DNA of 64,000 nucleotides from Hymenobacter convexus. GTDB taxonomy: Bacteria > Bacteroidota > Bacteroidia > Cytophagales > Hymenobacteraceae. The notes beneath the pieces are model-generated. The model was not told where the DNA came from. It did no database searches and saw only the letters and a list, made by a program, of their open reading frames with translations. The translations under genes were made by a program, and so were the position numbers. Positions 35,947-44,890 of the stretch are shown here, one piece after another (position 1 is the first letter of the stretch; each line of letters begins with the position of its first letter). The DNA lies in assembly GCF_030580955.1 (NCBI RefSeq), contig NZ_JAUQON010000002.1, positions 62,001 to 126,000 on the forward strand, given 5' to 3'.

Positions 35947-37182
35947 ATGTCCCGCTTGCTACCGCTGCTGGCTGCGTTTCTGCTATTTGGTTCGGCCCTG
36001 CGCGCGCAGCAGGCCCCGTCCACCGCCGCATTTGATGCCTATTGCACGACCTTTTTCAAGGAAATCCAGATTCTGTCGGAGAAGAAGGAATACCGTCAGA
36101 TTCTGGGCCGCTACCCGGAATGGGAGGCCAAGTACAACGCTTTGGGTCCTACCGACAAGCAGCTGTTTCGCGGGGCGCTGGCCGGGGTCGACTACAACCG
36201 CGCCTGCTACTACGCCCTGCTGAAGGACCGGCCCAACGCCGTGCTCAGCTTCCGGCACGCCGTGGAGCACGGCTATAAAAACTACAGCCACGCCAAGGTA
36301 GACACCGACCTGGACCTGATTCGCAACGACAAAGGCTTCCAGCAGCAAATGGCCGCCATTCGGGAGCACGGCGACTTCATTTACGTCTTGCAGCAAGCCA
36401 AAGGCTACACCCCGAACGAAGCCCGGCCGCTGCCGGCTTTCACCTACCAAAGCGCCGACGACCCGCACCTCGTGGCGCTGCGCAGAACCTACAAGCTCGA
36501 TTCAATCGCGGGCCAGGGCAACGAAGTATCGCGCTACATTAACCTGCTGCACTGGGTGCACGAGCAGGTGCCGCACGACGGCAACCACGAAAACCCCGCC
36601 GTGCGCAACGCCCAGGATTTGCTACGCGTGTGCCGTGCCGAAAAGCGCGGGCTAAACTGCCGCGGCCTGGCCACCATCCTCAACGAAGCCTACCTGGCCA
36701 TGGGCTACAAGGCGCGCTTTGTGGGCTGCCTGCCCAAGGACACCACCGATTACGACAGCCACGTCATCAACGCCGTGTACTCGCCCAGCCTCCAGAAATG
36801 GCTGTGGATGGACCCGACCAACGACGCCTACGTGATGAATGAGCAGGGCCAGCTGCTCAGCATCGAGGAAGTGCGCGCCCGGATAATGGATGGCCGCCCG
36901 CTGCTGGTGAACCCCACCGCCAACTGGAACCACAAGGTTTCCAAAACCAAGGAAGACTACCTCTACCAGTACATGGCCAAAAACCTCTACAAGCTGCAAT
37001 GCCCCGTGAGCAGCCAGTACGACCTGGAAACGCGCGGACCCGGTAAGGCCCTGCAATACGTCACGCTGCTGCCGGCCAGCGTCGGCGCCACCAGGCCGCC
37101 CGTCCGCAACACGCAGGACGGCGCCACCAGCTTCACGCTCTACAACACCAGCAACGCGGCCGCTTTCTGGCAAAAGCCCTGA
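35947..37182 (+). CDS. Secreted transglutaminase-like protein
   Basis: A 411-residue exported protein (signal peptide ending ALRAQQA). The N-terminal region (about 30-130) is helical and TPR-like (YNRACYYALLKDRPNAVLSF). A transglutaminase-like fold follows with the cysteine in RGLNCRGLATILNEAYLAMG (near residue 237), the histidine in DYDSHVINAVYSP (near 275) and the aspartate in WLWMDPTND, the order of a Cys-His-Asp triad. Such bacterial proteins are usually proteases or peptide-modifying enzymes. The substrate is unknown. It is followed by a convergent histidine kinase gene. Confidence 0.85.
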   Translation: MSRLLPLLAAFLLFGSALRAQQAPSTAAFDAYCTTFFKEIQILSEKKEYRQILGRYPEWEAKYNALGPTDKQLFRGALAGVDYNRACYYALLKDRPNAVLSFRHAVEHGYKNYSHAKVDTDLDLIRNDKGFQQQMAAIREHGDFIYVLQQAKGYTPNEARPLPAFTYQSADDPHLVALRRTYKLDSIAGQGNEVSRYINLLHWVHEQVPHDGNHENPAVRNAQDLLRVCRAEKRGLNCRGLATILNEAYLAMGYKARFVGCLPKDTTDYDSHVINAVYSPSLQKWLWMDPTNDAYVMNEQGQLLSIEEVRARIMDGRPLLVNPTANWNHKVSKTKEDYLYQYMAKNLYKLQCPVSSQYDLETRGPGKALQYVTLLPASVGATRPPVRNTQDGATSFTLYNTSNAAAFWQKP

Positions 37183-37309
37183 GCAAAAGCAAGGCGGGCT
37201 TTTGCTGCGCGCCGCACGTCGGCTTGGGCAGCTTACTGTTTTTGCCCTTTCGAAATGCGCGCCAGCAATTCCTAAGCCGCCTTCTTGAGCACCGCCTTTG
37301 CGCACGGCT

Positions 37310-39523
37310 TCATTCTATCGGCTCTGCGGTAGCGGCGGGTACTTTGCTCGGAGCCGCCGCCGCCTGCAGGTTCTGGTCCTGCGGCAGCGTCATTATCAGT
37401 TCGGTAAAAGCGCCCTCTTCGGAGCGGGCCGCGATGGTGCCGCCGTAACCCTTGGTCACGATGTCGTAGCTCAGCCACAAGCCCAGGCCGGTGCCTTCGC
37501 CGGGCGGCTTGGTAGTGAAGAACGGGTCGAATATTTTATCAATCACCACGGCCGGAATGCCGCTGCCGTTGTCGCGCACGTGCAACTCCACGCAGCCGCT
37601 GCGGCGCAGCGTGCGCACGCGCACCGACGGCGCGTAGGTGCTGCCCTGCACCGTGGCCTTCTGGTGCACGGCGTAAAAGGCATTGGCAAACACGTTGAGC
37701 AACACCCGGCCCAGCTCCTGCGGCACCACCCGCACGAGACCCAGGGCGGGGTCCAGGTCGAGGTGCAGGGCTACCACGAAGCCCTTGTGCTTGCTTTGCA
37801 GGCTGTGGTTGGCCAAGCGCAGGTAGTCCTGCACCAGGGCGTTGAGGTCGATGCTTTGCAACTGGCCGGGGTCGGGGTGGGCGTGCTCCAGCATGCCCTT
37901 CACAATGCCCGCCGCCCGAATGCCGTGCTGGTTGATTTTGCGCAGGTTCTGGCGCAGGTCGCCGAGCAGGCCCGCCGTCAGCTCGGGGTCGGGTGCGGGC
38001 AGCAGGCGCTCTTCTTCCAGCTCGGTCAGCAGCTCCAGGCTCACTTCCGAGAAGTTGTTCACGAAGTTGAGCGGGTTCTGCATCTCGTGGGCCACGCCGG
38101 TGGTGAGGGCCGCCAGGGCCACCATCTTCTCGCTTTGCACCAGCTGGCTCTGGGTGGCTTTGAGCTTTGTCAGGGTTTGGTCGAGGCGGTCGCGCTGGCG
38201 GGCTATTTCCTCGTTTTTCTCGTTCAGCACGCGGTTGGCGCGCTGTTTCAGAAAAATGTTCCGGGCCAGCAGGGCGGCCAGCAGCAGCAGGCCCACCAGC
38301 CCGGCCACCAGGCCCAGCATTTTCTGTTGCTGGCGCGCGGCGCGCTGGGCCTGCAGCTGCTGGCGCTGCTTGAGCAAGGTAATCTGGTCCTGCTTCTTGT
38401 CCAGCTCGTAGCCATAGCGCAGGGCGCTGGTTTTTTTCTGGGTTTCGATGCCCGACACCGAATCCTTGTAAGCCACCCAGAGGCCCTGGTACCGGTAGGC
38501 CTGCGCGTAGTTGCCCTGCCGGGCGTATGCTTGGGCCAGCAGCTCGCTCCCATTGCGCAGGCCTTCCTTGCTGTGCAACTGCTGGCTGAGGGCGAAGGCG
38601 TGCCGGGCCAGCGCCAGGGCGCTATCGGGGCGGCCCTGCTGCAGGTGCACCCGCGCCACGGCCAGCTCGGCAGGCGGCAGGTTGAACCCGTCTTTGTTCG
38701 CTTTGGCCTCGCGGCGGGCCCGCGTGGCGTGCTGCATGGCCCGGGCCAGGTCGCCCTGCTCAGCATACAGCTCGGAGAGATTGATTTCGTCAATCAGCGC
38801 GCTCAGCTGGTCGCCCACTTTGCGGTTCATCACGGCGGAGCGGCGCAGGTAGGTCAGGGCCTGGGCCGGGTGGTTGAGCTGGCGGTAGGCGTTGCCCAGC
38901 AGGTTCAATGAGGCGGCTTGCATGTAGTCGTCGCCGCGGGCTTCGGCGTTGCGCAGGGCGGGTTTCAGCACCGCCAGGGCATCCTTGTAGTTGCCCAACT
39001 GCACATACACACTGCCAATGGCCACCTGCAGGTAGGTCTGCGCCTCGTGGTCGCCAGCCCGCTCGGCGTAGGGCAGGCCCCGTAGCGCGGCCCGCAGCGA
39101 AGCAGCCGGGTTTTCCTGGTCGGCTTCGATGAAACTCCACTGAATGAACGTTTTGGCCAGCCCCGCCGCATCGTGGCGCCGCCCAAACAGGGCCTGCGCC
39201 TCCCGGGTGTAGCGCCGCGCCCGCGCGTAGTCGGCGGCCCGGCGGTAGCGGGTGCCCAGGCCCAGCAGCTCCTGGCCCTCGCCGCGCGCGTCGCGCAGGC
39301 GGCGGCTCAGCGCCAGGGCCTGCTCCAACACGGCCGTCGACTGCGGGGCATCGCTCAGCAGCAGCCCGTTGCTCAGGGCTTGCAGGCGGCGCACCCGCGT
39401 GGTGTCGGGCTGCGTATCGGCCCGGAGCAGGGCGCGCAGGCTGTCGGCCACGCGCGTCTGGGCGGCGAGCGGAGCGCCGGGCCACCAGGCGGCAGCCAGC
39501 AGCAAAAGGAGCCAGCGTTTCAT
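37310..39523 (-). CDS. TPR-containing sensor histidine kinase
   Basis: A 737-residue protein. A signal peptide ([20 protein letters not shown]) leads a periplasmic array of TPR repeats (about 30-395). One transmembrane helix follows (about 405-425, [18 protein letters not shown]), then a coiled coil, a HisKA-type H box [11 protein letters not shown] (near residue 490), and a HATPase domain with N box [18 protein letters not shown] and [13 protein letters not shown]. It is a membrane kinase that probably senses through the TPR region. No response regulator gene is adjacent, so it is an orphan by context. Confidence 0.93.
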   Translation of the reverse strand: MKRWLLLLLAAAWWPGAPLAAQTRVADSLRALLRADTQPDTTRVRRLQALSNGLLLSDAPQSTAVLEQALALSRRLRDARGEGQELLGLGTRYRRAADYARARRYTREAQALFGRRHDAAGLAKTFIQWSFIEADQENPAASLRAALRGLPYAERAGDHEAQTYLQVAIGSVYVQLGNYKDALAVLKPALRNAEARGDDYMQAASLNLLGNAYRQLNHPAQALTYLRRSAVMNRKVGDQLSALIDEINLSELYAEQGDLARAMQHATRARREAKANKDGFNLPPAELAVARVHLQQGRPDSALALARHAFALSQQLHSKEGLRNGSELLAQAYARQGNYAQAYRYQGLWVAYKDSVSGIETQKKTSALRYGYELDKKQDQITLLKQRQQLQAQRAARQQQKMLGLVAGLVGLLLLAALLARNIFLKQRANRVLNEKNEEIARQRDRLDQTLTKLKATQSQLVQSEKMVALAALTTGVAHEMQNPLNFVNNFSEVSLELLTELEEERLLPAPDPELTAGLLGDLRQNLRKINQHGIRAAGIVKGMLEHAHPDPGQLQSIDLNALVQDYLRLANHSLQSKHKGFVVALHLDLDPALGLVRVVPQELGRVLLNVFANAFYAVHQKATVQGSTYAPSVRVRTLRRSGCVELHVRDNGSGIPAVVIDKIFDPFFTTKPPGEGTGLGLWLSYDIVTKGYGGTIAARSEEGAFTELIMTLPQDQNLQAAAAPSKVPAATAEPIE

Positions 39524-39556
39524 AGGCGTCAGGGGTTTGAGGGGCCGGCTCCGGGC

Positions 39557-40141
39557 CTACTTGTGCTGGCGGCGGCCCAACGCCCACACCACGGCCCCAG
39601 CAGCCACGGCAAAGGCCACTCCTACCGCCAACGTGCTGATTTCTCGGCCTATCCCGAAAGACTTCCCCACCCGGTAGCGCGGATACGGCGGGTTGATGAT
39701 GTAGCCATCGTACTCGTCCCGGAGCTCGGTCTGGGTGTCTTTGAACACCGCCCGGCGCGTGCCGCTCGCCTCATCGTATTCGCCCGGCAAGCTGTCATCG
39801 GGGTTTTCCACCCCCTTGTAGCGGCGGCCGAAAATGCGGGCATCATAAGAAACCCACAGTCCGGTCGCTTTTTTCTTATCCAGCCAGGCATAGTTAATCC
39901 GACAGTCGGTTACGTAGCCCTGGCCCGCCGGCTGCCACACAAACAGCGCTTCCGTATCATTCAAATCCTCAATGGAATAAGGAGAATACGTGGGTGGTGC
40001 CGGGTTAGGGTTTTCCGGCGTTTTAAGCTTGGCCACCACGGCCGCCTGGTAGTTGCTCCACACGGAGTATCGCTGTGCCACCGATACCACCTGGCCCGGC
40101 TGGTGCGGCCCCAACGGGCCGGAATGTCGTTTCTGCTTCAT
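39557..40141 (-). CDS. Unrecognised protein with C-terminal membrane anchor and INPPYP motif
   Basis: A 194-residue protein that I do not recognise. The N-terminal two thirds are soluble and polar with many Tyr and Trp residues (QRYSVWSNYQAAV, LWVSYDARIFGRRYKGVE). Near residue 150 it has the motif DGYIINPPYPRYRVGK, then a single hydrophobic helix near the C-terminus (about 170-186) and a basic end, so it is likely tail-anchored with its bulk in the cytoplasm. The neighbouring gene encodes a protein with two similar INPP(Y/F)P motifs, 34 bases upstream in the same direction. The start at 40141 is an ATG; the frame to 40246 overlaps that neighbour. Confidence 0.7.
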   Translation of the reverse strand: MKQKRHSGPLGPHQPGQVVSVAQRYSVWSNYQAAVVAKLKTPENPNPAPPTYSPYSIEDLNDTEALFVWQPAGQGYVTDCRINYAWLDKKKATGLWVSYDARIFGRRYKGVENPDDSLPGEYDEASGTRRAVFKDTQTELRDEYDGYIINPPYPRYRVGKSFGIGREISTLAVGVAFAVAAGAVVWALGRRQHK

Positions 40142-40175
40142 GCTTGTGGTCTGAAAAAGAACAAGAAAATCGGGC

Positions 40176-40679
40176 CTACGCCATGGCCTCGGGCTGCCCG
40201 GCGTCGATGCGCGGGAAGGGCGGGTTAATGGTTTCTGCCTGAGCAAAGCCTCTGGTCAGCATCGGCGCAAACGGATAGGGCGGGTTGATAACCAGCCCCA
40301 CTACGCCGCCCGAGGGGTCGGCCAGGGTGCACAGGGCCGTGTCGTTCTGTTGCGAGTCGGCCTGGGAGGCGGGCATTTTGTGGGGTGGGCGCACGCCCTG
40401 GCAGCCGTGGTTCCGAATCAGGTCGTCGTACACCTTTTCCAAATCGGCCATGCCCGAGCCCGGCACCTGCCAATAGATAACGGTATCCGTGCTGCCGTCG
40501 TCGGTGGTTCGGCAGAGCAGGGCCATGTCGGCGGCCAGGCGGAAAGGGTAGGAAGCCTCGCCCAGCAGCGTTTTGTAGAAGGCCATGGTCTTGTCGAGCT
40601 GGTCCGGGTCGGCCAACCCCAGTTCTATCATGGCGGGGCGCACAACTTTGCCCTTAACAATTGGCGGAGGCGTTTTCAT
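40176..40679 (-). CDS. VOC (glyoxalase-fold) superfamily protein with INPP(Y/F)P tail
   Basis: A 167-residue protein with one VOC-type domain pair: an early MIELGLADPDQLDKTMAFYK strand-helix and a final LADPSGGVVGLVINPPYP strand, as in glyoxalase/bleomycin-resistance proteins. The metal-binding residues are not obvious. After the domain comes a 30-residue tail with a second motif, ETINPPFPRIDAG. The repeated INPP(Y/F)P motif is shared with the product of the next gene, 34 bases downstream. Function unknown. The ATG at 40679 was chosen; upstream residues are Arg-rich and translated from the leader. Confidence 0.75.
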   Translation of the reverse strand: MKTPPPIVKGKVVRPAMIELGLADPDQLDKTMAFYKTLLGEASYPFRLAADMALLCRTTDDGSTDTVIYWQVPGSGMADLEKVYDDLIRNHGCQGVRPPHKMPASQADSQQNDTALCTLADPSGGVVGLVINPPYPFAPMLTRGFAQAETINPPFPRIDAGQPEAMA

Positions 40680-41173
40680 GGCGACGGGGAGATAAATGAT
40701 TGAAAGCAAACCATCAGCAGCCCGCCACGAGGGCGGCGCCCGCAGTGGCCAACGCAAGCACGTCCTGCGCCGAACCAACATCTAAATATAAACTTTATTC
40801 ATAATAAATTTGATTTTTACGCCCCTTGTTCAGCCCGTTATTTATCCGTTCCCGGCCAAATTGTAATTGAGTAGCCAGCCCTTCCAGGCCGCACGGCGGT
40901 GCGTCTGGGCTGGTTTGGCCATTTGAAGCCCCAAGGCACGGTGGCCAGCTGGCGACTCGGAGTAATGTCGCTGACTATTTCTTATCGGTCAGGGCCTGAA
41001 AAAAGCTTGCTTGTGCTGCTGCGGCTGGCGGCCTTCGCCACAGCTTGCCGGTTCAATTCAAGCGCCACCAGCCGGGCCCGACGCGGGCAGAAATGCCAGC
41101 GGGAATTTGGCAATCATCGGTCATTGCCAAGCAAAGCAATTCGTCCTGTCAAAACCAGTCCCTTTCCAGTGCC
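40680..41173. other. Non-coding region upstream of the INPPYP pair
   Basis: About 490 bases with no convincing gene. At 40789-40796 the minus strand reads TATATTTA within an AT-rich patch, a plausible -7 box for the INPPYP gene pair. The rest, up to the terminator at 41174, is GC-rich and unexplained. A small RNA here cannot be excluded. Confidence 0.4.
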
Positions 41174-41209
41174 AAAAAGCCCCGGCACTACGCAGTGCCG
41201 GGGCTTTTT
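41174..41209 (-). terminator. Intrinsic terminator of the second histidine kinase gene
   Basis: A perfect 16-bp stem (AAAAAGCCCCGGCACT and complement) around a 4-nt loop ends in T5 on either strand. It lies about 68 bases after the kinase stop codon. Confidence 0.88.
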
Positions 41210-41277
41210 AATGGACTTTAGCTGCGCTGGCCTTCAATTGCCCCGGGCTGCGCCCTGGCAATGGCACCTCCAAGGCG

Positions 41278-43230
41278 CTACTTCGCGGCCGGCAGGCTCA
41301 CCGTCACGTTGGTGCCGGCGCCGGGGCGGCTCTGGATGACGAGGGTGCCGCCGTGGCGGTGCACAAAAGCCCGGCACAGCGCCAGGCCCAGGCCCAGGCC
41401 GGTGGCGCGGGGCGTGGGCGTGGGGGTGGGCTCGGGCAGGGCCGGGCCGCTCATCAGGGAGGAGACGGTGGCTGCGGTCATGCCCGGGCCCGTGTCGGTG
41501 CAGCTGATGAGCACCATTTGCGGGTCGTCGGGGTCAGGGGCGGCTTCGAGGTGCACGTGCCCGCCCGAGGGCATGAATTTGAGGGCATTGCCCACCAGGT
41601 TGCGCAAAATGGTGCGCGTCATGTTGCGGTCGGCCAGCAGGCGCAGGCCATCGGGGGCGGCCATGGTGATGTGCTGCCAACTGGCGGCGGCGGTGGTCTG
41701 GTACAGGGCCTGGCACTCGGCAAACAGCTCCGACACCGCAATGGGCGTGGGCCGGCATTCGAGCTCGCCGGTCTGGCTCACGGCCCAGTTCAACACGTTG
41801 TCGAGCAAGTGGTTGAGGCTGTCGGCAGCCTGGCGCACCATGGCGGGCAGGCGCGCGAGGCCCGCTTGGTCGTTCTGGGCAATATAGGAGTCAATCAGGC
41901 TGGTAACGCCGGCGAAGGCCGTGACCGGGCCGCGCAAATCGTGCGCCACAATGGCGTAGAGCTTGTCTTTGAACGAAGCCACGCTGCGCAACTCGACCGA
42001 TACTTTCTCTAAGGCGCGGTTATTGGCAGCCAGCTCGGAGCGGCTGCGGCGCAGGTTGCGATAGAAGTAGGCGGCCACCAGCAACGCCAGCGTGAGCACG
42101 GCCACCGCCCCAATGAGCACCTGGCTGTGCCACACCTGCTCGTCGTGCTGCTGCGTGAGCAGGCGCAGGCGCCGGGCCCGCTCCTGCGACTCGGAGCTGA
42201 CCTGGGCGGCGGCCAGCGTTTGCATGGTTTGGCGGTTGTTGAGCGTGTCGTTCAACTCCACGTAGCGCTGGTTCCACTCGTAGGCCTGTTTGTAGTTCTC
42301 GCGGTCGGCCGCCTCGGCCGACAGGATGCTGTAGGCATCGAGCACGCGCTCCAGGTAGTCGCTCTGGCGGGCCAGCGCCAGGGCTTCGCGGGCGGCGGCA
42401 TCGGTGCGCTCCGGCTCGCCCATCTGGATGTAGTACATCGCAAACATAATGAGCTGGTTGGCCTGGCTGCGGGCCGAGTGCTGGCGCCGGCTGATGGCCA
42501 GGGCCTGCGTCAGCAGGCGCTTCACGCGGCCCATGTTGCCGGCCCGCATCTGGTAAGTGGCCAGGCTCGACAGGTAGTTGGCCTCCGCCGTGGAATCGGC
42601 CTGCCGGCGGGCCAGCGCCAGCGCCAGCGAATCGAAGTGCATGGCCTGCGGGAGCTGCTGCCGGAAGAAAAACAAGCCGCCCACGTTGCCCAGCAGGTGC
42701 ATCCGCGTGCTCGCCGACACGCCCGGCTGGTTGGCCAGCTGCAGGGCCTTGCGGTAGTGGCGCCAAGCGGTGGTGGAGTCGCGCCGCTCGTGGTAGATGC
42801 TGCCTTGCGCCGTGTAGGTCCGGGCCAGGCCGTCCACGTCTTTGAGGCTGCGGGCCAGGCTTTGGGCTTCGGTGAGCAGGCTTAGGGCTTCGGGGCCGTT
42901 CGAGAGGTTGGCGTAGCAACTGGCCAGCACCAGCAGGCTGCGCAGCAGCGGCGGGCCTTGCGCGTCGGCGGGCAGGGTGCGGGCCAGGGTCACGGCGGCT
43001 TCGCCGTAGGGCAGGGCACGGGCGGGCTGCTCGTTGTGCAGCGCGTAGCACAAGGCATTGAGCAGGCGCAGGCGCGTGGTATCGGGCAGCGAGGTAGCCA
43101 GTTTTTGCCGCAGCGCCTCGCTGCCGGCCGGCCCAGGCTGCCCGGCCTGCGCATAGGCAGGCCGGGCCAGCACCCCGAAGGCAAGCAGCCAAAACAGCAA
43201 AAATCCGGGCCGGGTCATATAAGGCTGCAT
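41278..43230 (-). CDS. TPR-containing sensor histidine kinase
   Basis: A 650-residue membrane kinase. A signal peptide/anchor (GFLLFWLLAFGVLA) is followed by TPR repeats (about 30-350), a transmembrane helix (about 370-390, LIGAVAVLTLALLVAAYFYR) and a HisKA domain with IVAHDLRGPVTAF (near residue 440). The HATPase domain has N box NLVGNALKF, DTGPGM and GLGLGLALCR. It is distinct from the kinase at 37310, whose H box is HEMQNPL. The start at 43230 is chosen because a TATCTTTG promoter box lies 9 bases upstream, which excludes the earlier frame start at 43263. A further ATG at 43218 is possible. No response regulator is adjacent. Confidence 0.92.
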   Translation of the reverse strand: MQPYMTRPGFLLFWLLAFGVLARPAYAQAGQPGPAGSEALRQKLATSLPDTTRLRLLNALCYALHNEQPARALPYGEAAVTLARTLPADAQGPPLLRSLLVLASCYANLSNGPEALSLLTEAQSLARSLKDVDGLARTYTAQGSIYHERRDSTTAWRHYRKALQLANQPGVSASTRMHLLGNVGGLFFFRQQLPQAMHFDSLALALARRQADSTAEANYLSSLATYQMRAGNMGRVKRLLTQALAISRRQHSARSQANQLIMFAMYYIQMGEPERTDAAAREALALARQSDYLERVLDAYSILSAEAADRENYKQAYEWNQRYVELNDTLNNRQTMQTLAAAQVSSESQERARRLRLLTQQHDEQVWHSQVLIGAVAVLTLALLVAAYFYRNLRRSRSELAANNRALEKVSVELRSVASFKDKLYAIVAHDLRGPVTAFAGVTSLIDSYIAQNDQAGLARLPAMVRQAADSLNHLLDNVLNWAVSQTGELECRPTPIAVSELFAECQALYQTTAAASWQHITMAAPDGLRLLADRNMTRTILRNLVGNALKFMPSGGHVHLEAAPDPDDPQMVLISCTDTGPGMTAATVSSLMSGPALPEPTPTPTPRATGLGLGLALCRAFVHRHGGTLVIQSRPGAGTNVTVSLPAAK

Positions 43231-43239
43231 AATGCTAGC

Positions 43240-43247
43240 CAAAGATA
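43240..43247 (-). promoter_or_regulatory. Candidate -7 box of the histidine kinase gene
   Basis: TATCTTTG on the minus strand matches TAnnTTTG exactly and leaves 9 bases to the ATG at 43230. It therefore also fixes the likely start codon. Confidence 0.55.
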
Positions 43248-43348
43248 AGCACAACCCCGCCAACTTTCACGCTTTAATGCTATTTCAGAATATTGCAGGG
43301 TGCAAATTCTTCAGCGGCCACATTCTATAAAAGCAGGGCAAAGCAGCT

Positions 43349-43777
43349 TCAGCAGTTTATTTTCGCCACTCGCTGCTGGTGACGGCCACCTTCAAAATTT
43401 ATTTTCAGGAAAGTTGATACAATTTCACGGGTCAGCGCTTCGTCGACGTAGCGGGCGGGAATACACAGCACGTTGGCATCGTTGTGCTGCCGGGCCAGGG
43501 CCGCCAGTTCCGGCAGCCAGGCAATGGCGGCCCGCACGCCGGCGTGCTTATTGGCAGTGATGCACACGCCATTGGCCGAGCCACAGAGCAGGATACCCAA
43601 GTCCGCTTCACCGGCCTCCACGGCCCCCGCCAGTGGGTGCGCCACATCGGGGTAATCCATCGAATCGGCGGAGTGCGTGCCGTAGTCCTGCACGTCGTGG
43701 CCTTGCTCGGGCAGCCAGGCGCGGAGCATTTCCTTGTGCGCAAAGCCGGCGTGGTCGGAGCCGAGGGCGAGTTTCAT
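43349..43777 (-). CDS. rpiB: Ribose-5-phosphate isomerase B
   Basis: A 142-residue RpiB/LacA/LacB family sugar-phosphate isomerase that interconverts ribose 5-phosphate and ribulose 5-phosphate. It begins MKLALGSDHAGFAHKEMLRA, with the phosphate/active-site region SDHAGF. The catalytic cysteine is in GILLCGSANGVCITANKHAGVRA (split), and the histidine in the DYPDVAHPLA block. The length is normal for RpiB (about 145-150). It is on the minus strand, downstream of tatC. Confidence 0.94.
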   Translation of the reverse strand: MKLALGSDHAGFAHKEMLRAWLPEQGHDVQDYGTHSADSMDYPDVAHPLAGAVEAGEADLGILLCGSANGVCITANKHAGVRAAIAWLPELAALARQHNDANVLCIPARYVDEALTREIVSTFLKINFEGGRHQQRVAKINC

Positions 43778-43812
43778 AGTTTGATTCGTGAGTGGCGGGC
43801 AACGCGAAAGAA

Positions 43813-43836
43813 CGTCATGCTGCGCGCTGCATGACG
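43813..43836. repeat. Collapsed family A palindrome
   Basis: CGTCATGC-TGCGCGCT-GCATGACG: only the outer 8-bp ends of a family A element remain, as if the middle had been deleted. It lies between rpiB and tatC. Confidence 0.6.
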
Positions 43837-43843
43837 GGCAAAT

Positions 43844-44731
43844 TTAGCCGTTCTGCGCTTGCGCGGCGTCGCGCTCGGCTTGCCGGGCCAGCTTGGCGTT
43901 CAGGCGGGCGGCGTCGCCGCGCCGCACCACGCGGGCAATGTGAATGCTCAGCTCGTAGAGCAGCAGAATGGGGATGGTGACGATGATTTGGGCCGAGATG
44001 TCGGGCGGGGTGATGATGGCCGCGATGATGAGGATGACCACAATGGCGTGCTTGCGGTACATCTGCATGATTTCGGGCGACACCACGCCGGCCTTGGCCA
44101 GGAAGAACACAATCATGGGCAGCTCAAACACGAAGGCGCACGAGAGGCTCATGGTGGTGAGCGTGCTGAGGTAGCTCTGCATGTCAATCTGGTTTTCGAT
44201 GGTGGGGTCCACCACGTAGCCCGCCAGGAAGTTGATGCTCAGCGGCGCCGCGATGTAGTAGCCAAACAAAAGCCCCAACCCGAACAGCACCGACACAAAA
44301 AACACCGCCCCTTGCGAGTTCTGCCGCTCGTGCGGGTAGAGGCCAGGCTTCACGAAGCGCCAGATTTCCCAGAACAAATACGGAAACGCCAGGCAGATGC
44401 CCGCCATAAACGAGGTGCTGATGTGCATGGTGAGCTGCCCGCTCATCTGCCGGTTCTGAATGACGAAGCCGATTTTATCGATGCACAAATCCGGCGCGTG
44501 TACCCACTGCCCGAACTTGCAGAACATGCGGTACGTCCAGAAATCGGGCCGCGAAGGGCCCAGCAGCACGTCGTGAAACAGGAATTCCTTGGCAAAAAAT
44601 GCGACCGTGGTGAACACCACCACCGCAATGGCCGCCCGGATGATGTGCCAGCGCAACGCCTCCAGGTGGTCGATGAAGGACATTTCGTGCGGTTCGGCCG
44701 AAGGGGTTGGTTGTTGCGGTTGAGGTTGCAC
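43844..44731 (-). CDS. tatC: Sec-independent translocase protein TatC
   Basis: TatC is the core receptor of the twin-arginine export pathway. The 295-residue product has the family start MSFIDHLEALRWHIIRAA (about residues 17-34), six membrane helices, and the conserved blocks FWEIWRFVKPGLYPHER, FELPMIVFFLAKAGVVS and IIAAIITPPDISAQ. A large periplasmic loop between the first helices (YRMFCKFGQWVHAPDLCIDK) is typical of Bacteroidota TatC. The open frame starts at a GTG (44731) with a Gln/Pro-rich 16-residue extension. The ATG at 44683 is an equally possible start. No tatA/B gene is nearby. Confidence 0.96.
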   Translation of the reverse strand: MQPQPQQPTPSAEPHEMSFIDHLEALRWHIIRAAIAVVVFTTVAFFAKEFLFHDVLLGPSRPDFWTYRMFCKFGQWVHAPDLCIDKIGFVIQNRQMSGQLTMHISTSFMAGICLAFPYLFWEIWRFVKPGLYPHERQNSQGAVFFVSVLFGLGLLFGYYIAAPLSINFLAGYVVDPTIENQIDMQSYLSTLTTMSLSCAFVFELPMIVFFLAKAGVVSPEIMQMYRKHAIVVILIIAAIITPPDISAQIIVTIPILLLYELSIHIARVVRRGDAARLNAKLARQAERDAAQAQNG

Positions 44732-44768
44732 GGAGGGAAATCAGGGGATTTAAAAGGAAGGGATAAAA

Positions 44769-44867
44769 CCGTTTGTCATCCTGAGCGCAGCCGAGGACCT
44801 TATCACCGCTGAACAATGGTCGTTCAAACTTGATAAGGTCCTTCGCTGCGCTCAGGATGACAAACGG
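44769..44867. repeat. Intergenic palindrome, family B
   Basis: Arms of about 37 bp (CCGTTTGTCATCCTGAGCGC and near complement), loop about 24 bases, between glyA and tatC. There is a small mismatch (GCCGAGG against GCGAAGG). Confidence 0.93.
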
Positions 44868-44890
44868 CTCAAACCCTCTTACGTAAAAAA

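Noticed and set aside
37298..38911. Plus-strand frame of 537 codons opposite the first histidine kinase
   Set aside because: Antisense to a protein with all histidine-kinase motifs; composition is typical of a shadow frame.
40800..41173. tmRNA, RNase P RNA or another structured RNA ahead of the terminator
   Set aside because: I looked for the conserved pieces of these RNAs and did not find them. The terminator is explained by the minus-strand kinase gene.
40899..41339. Plus-strand ORF of 146 codons in the gap before the kinase terminator
   Set aside because: It runs through the terminator hairpin into the antisense of the kinase gene and has no recognisable features.
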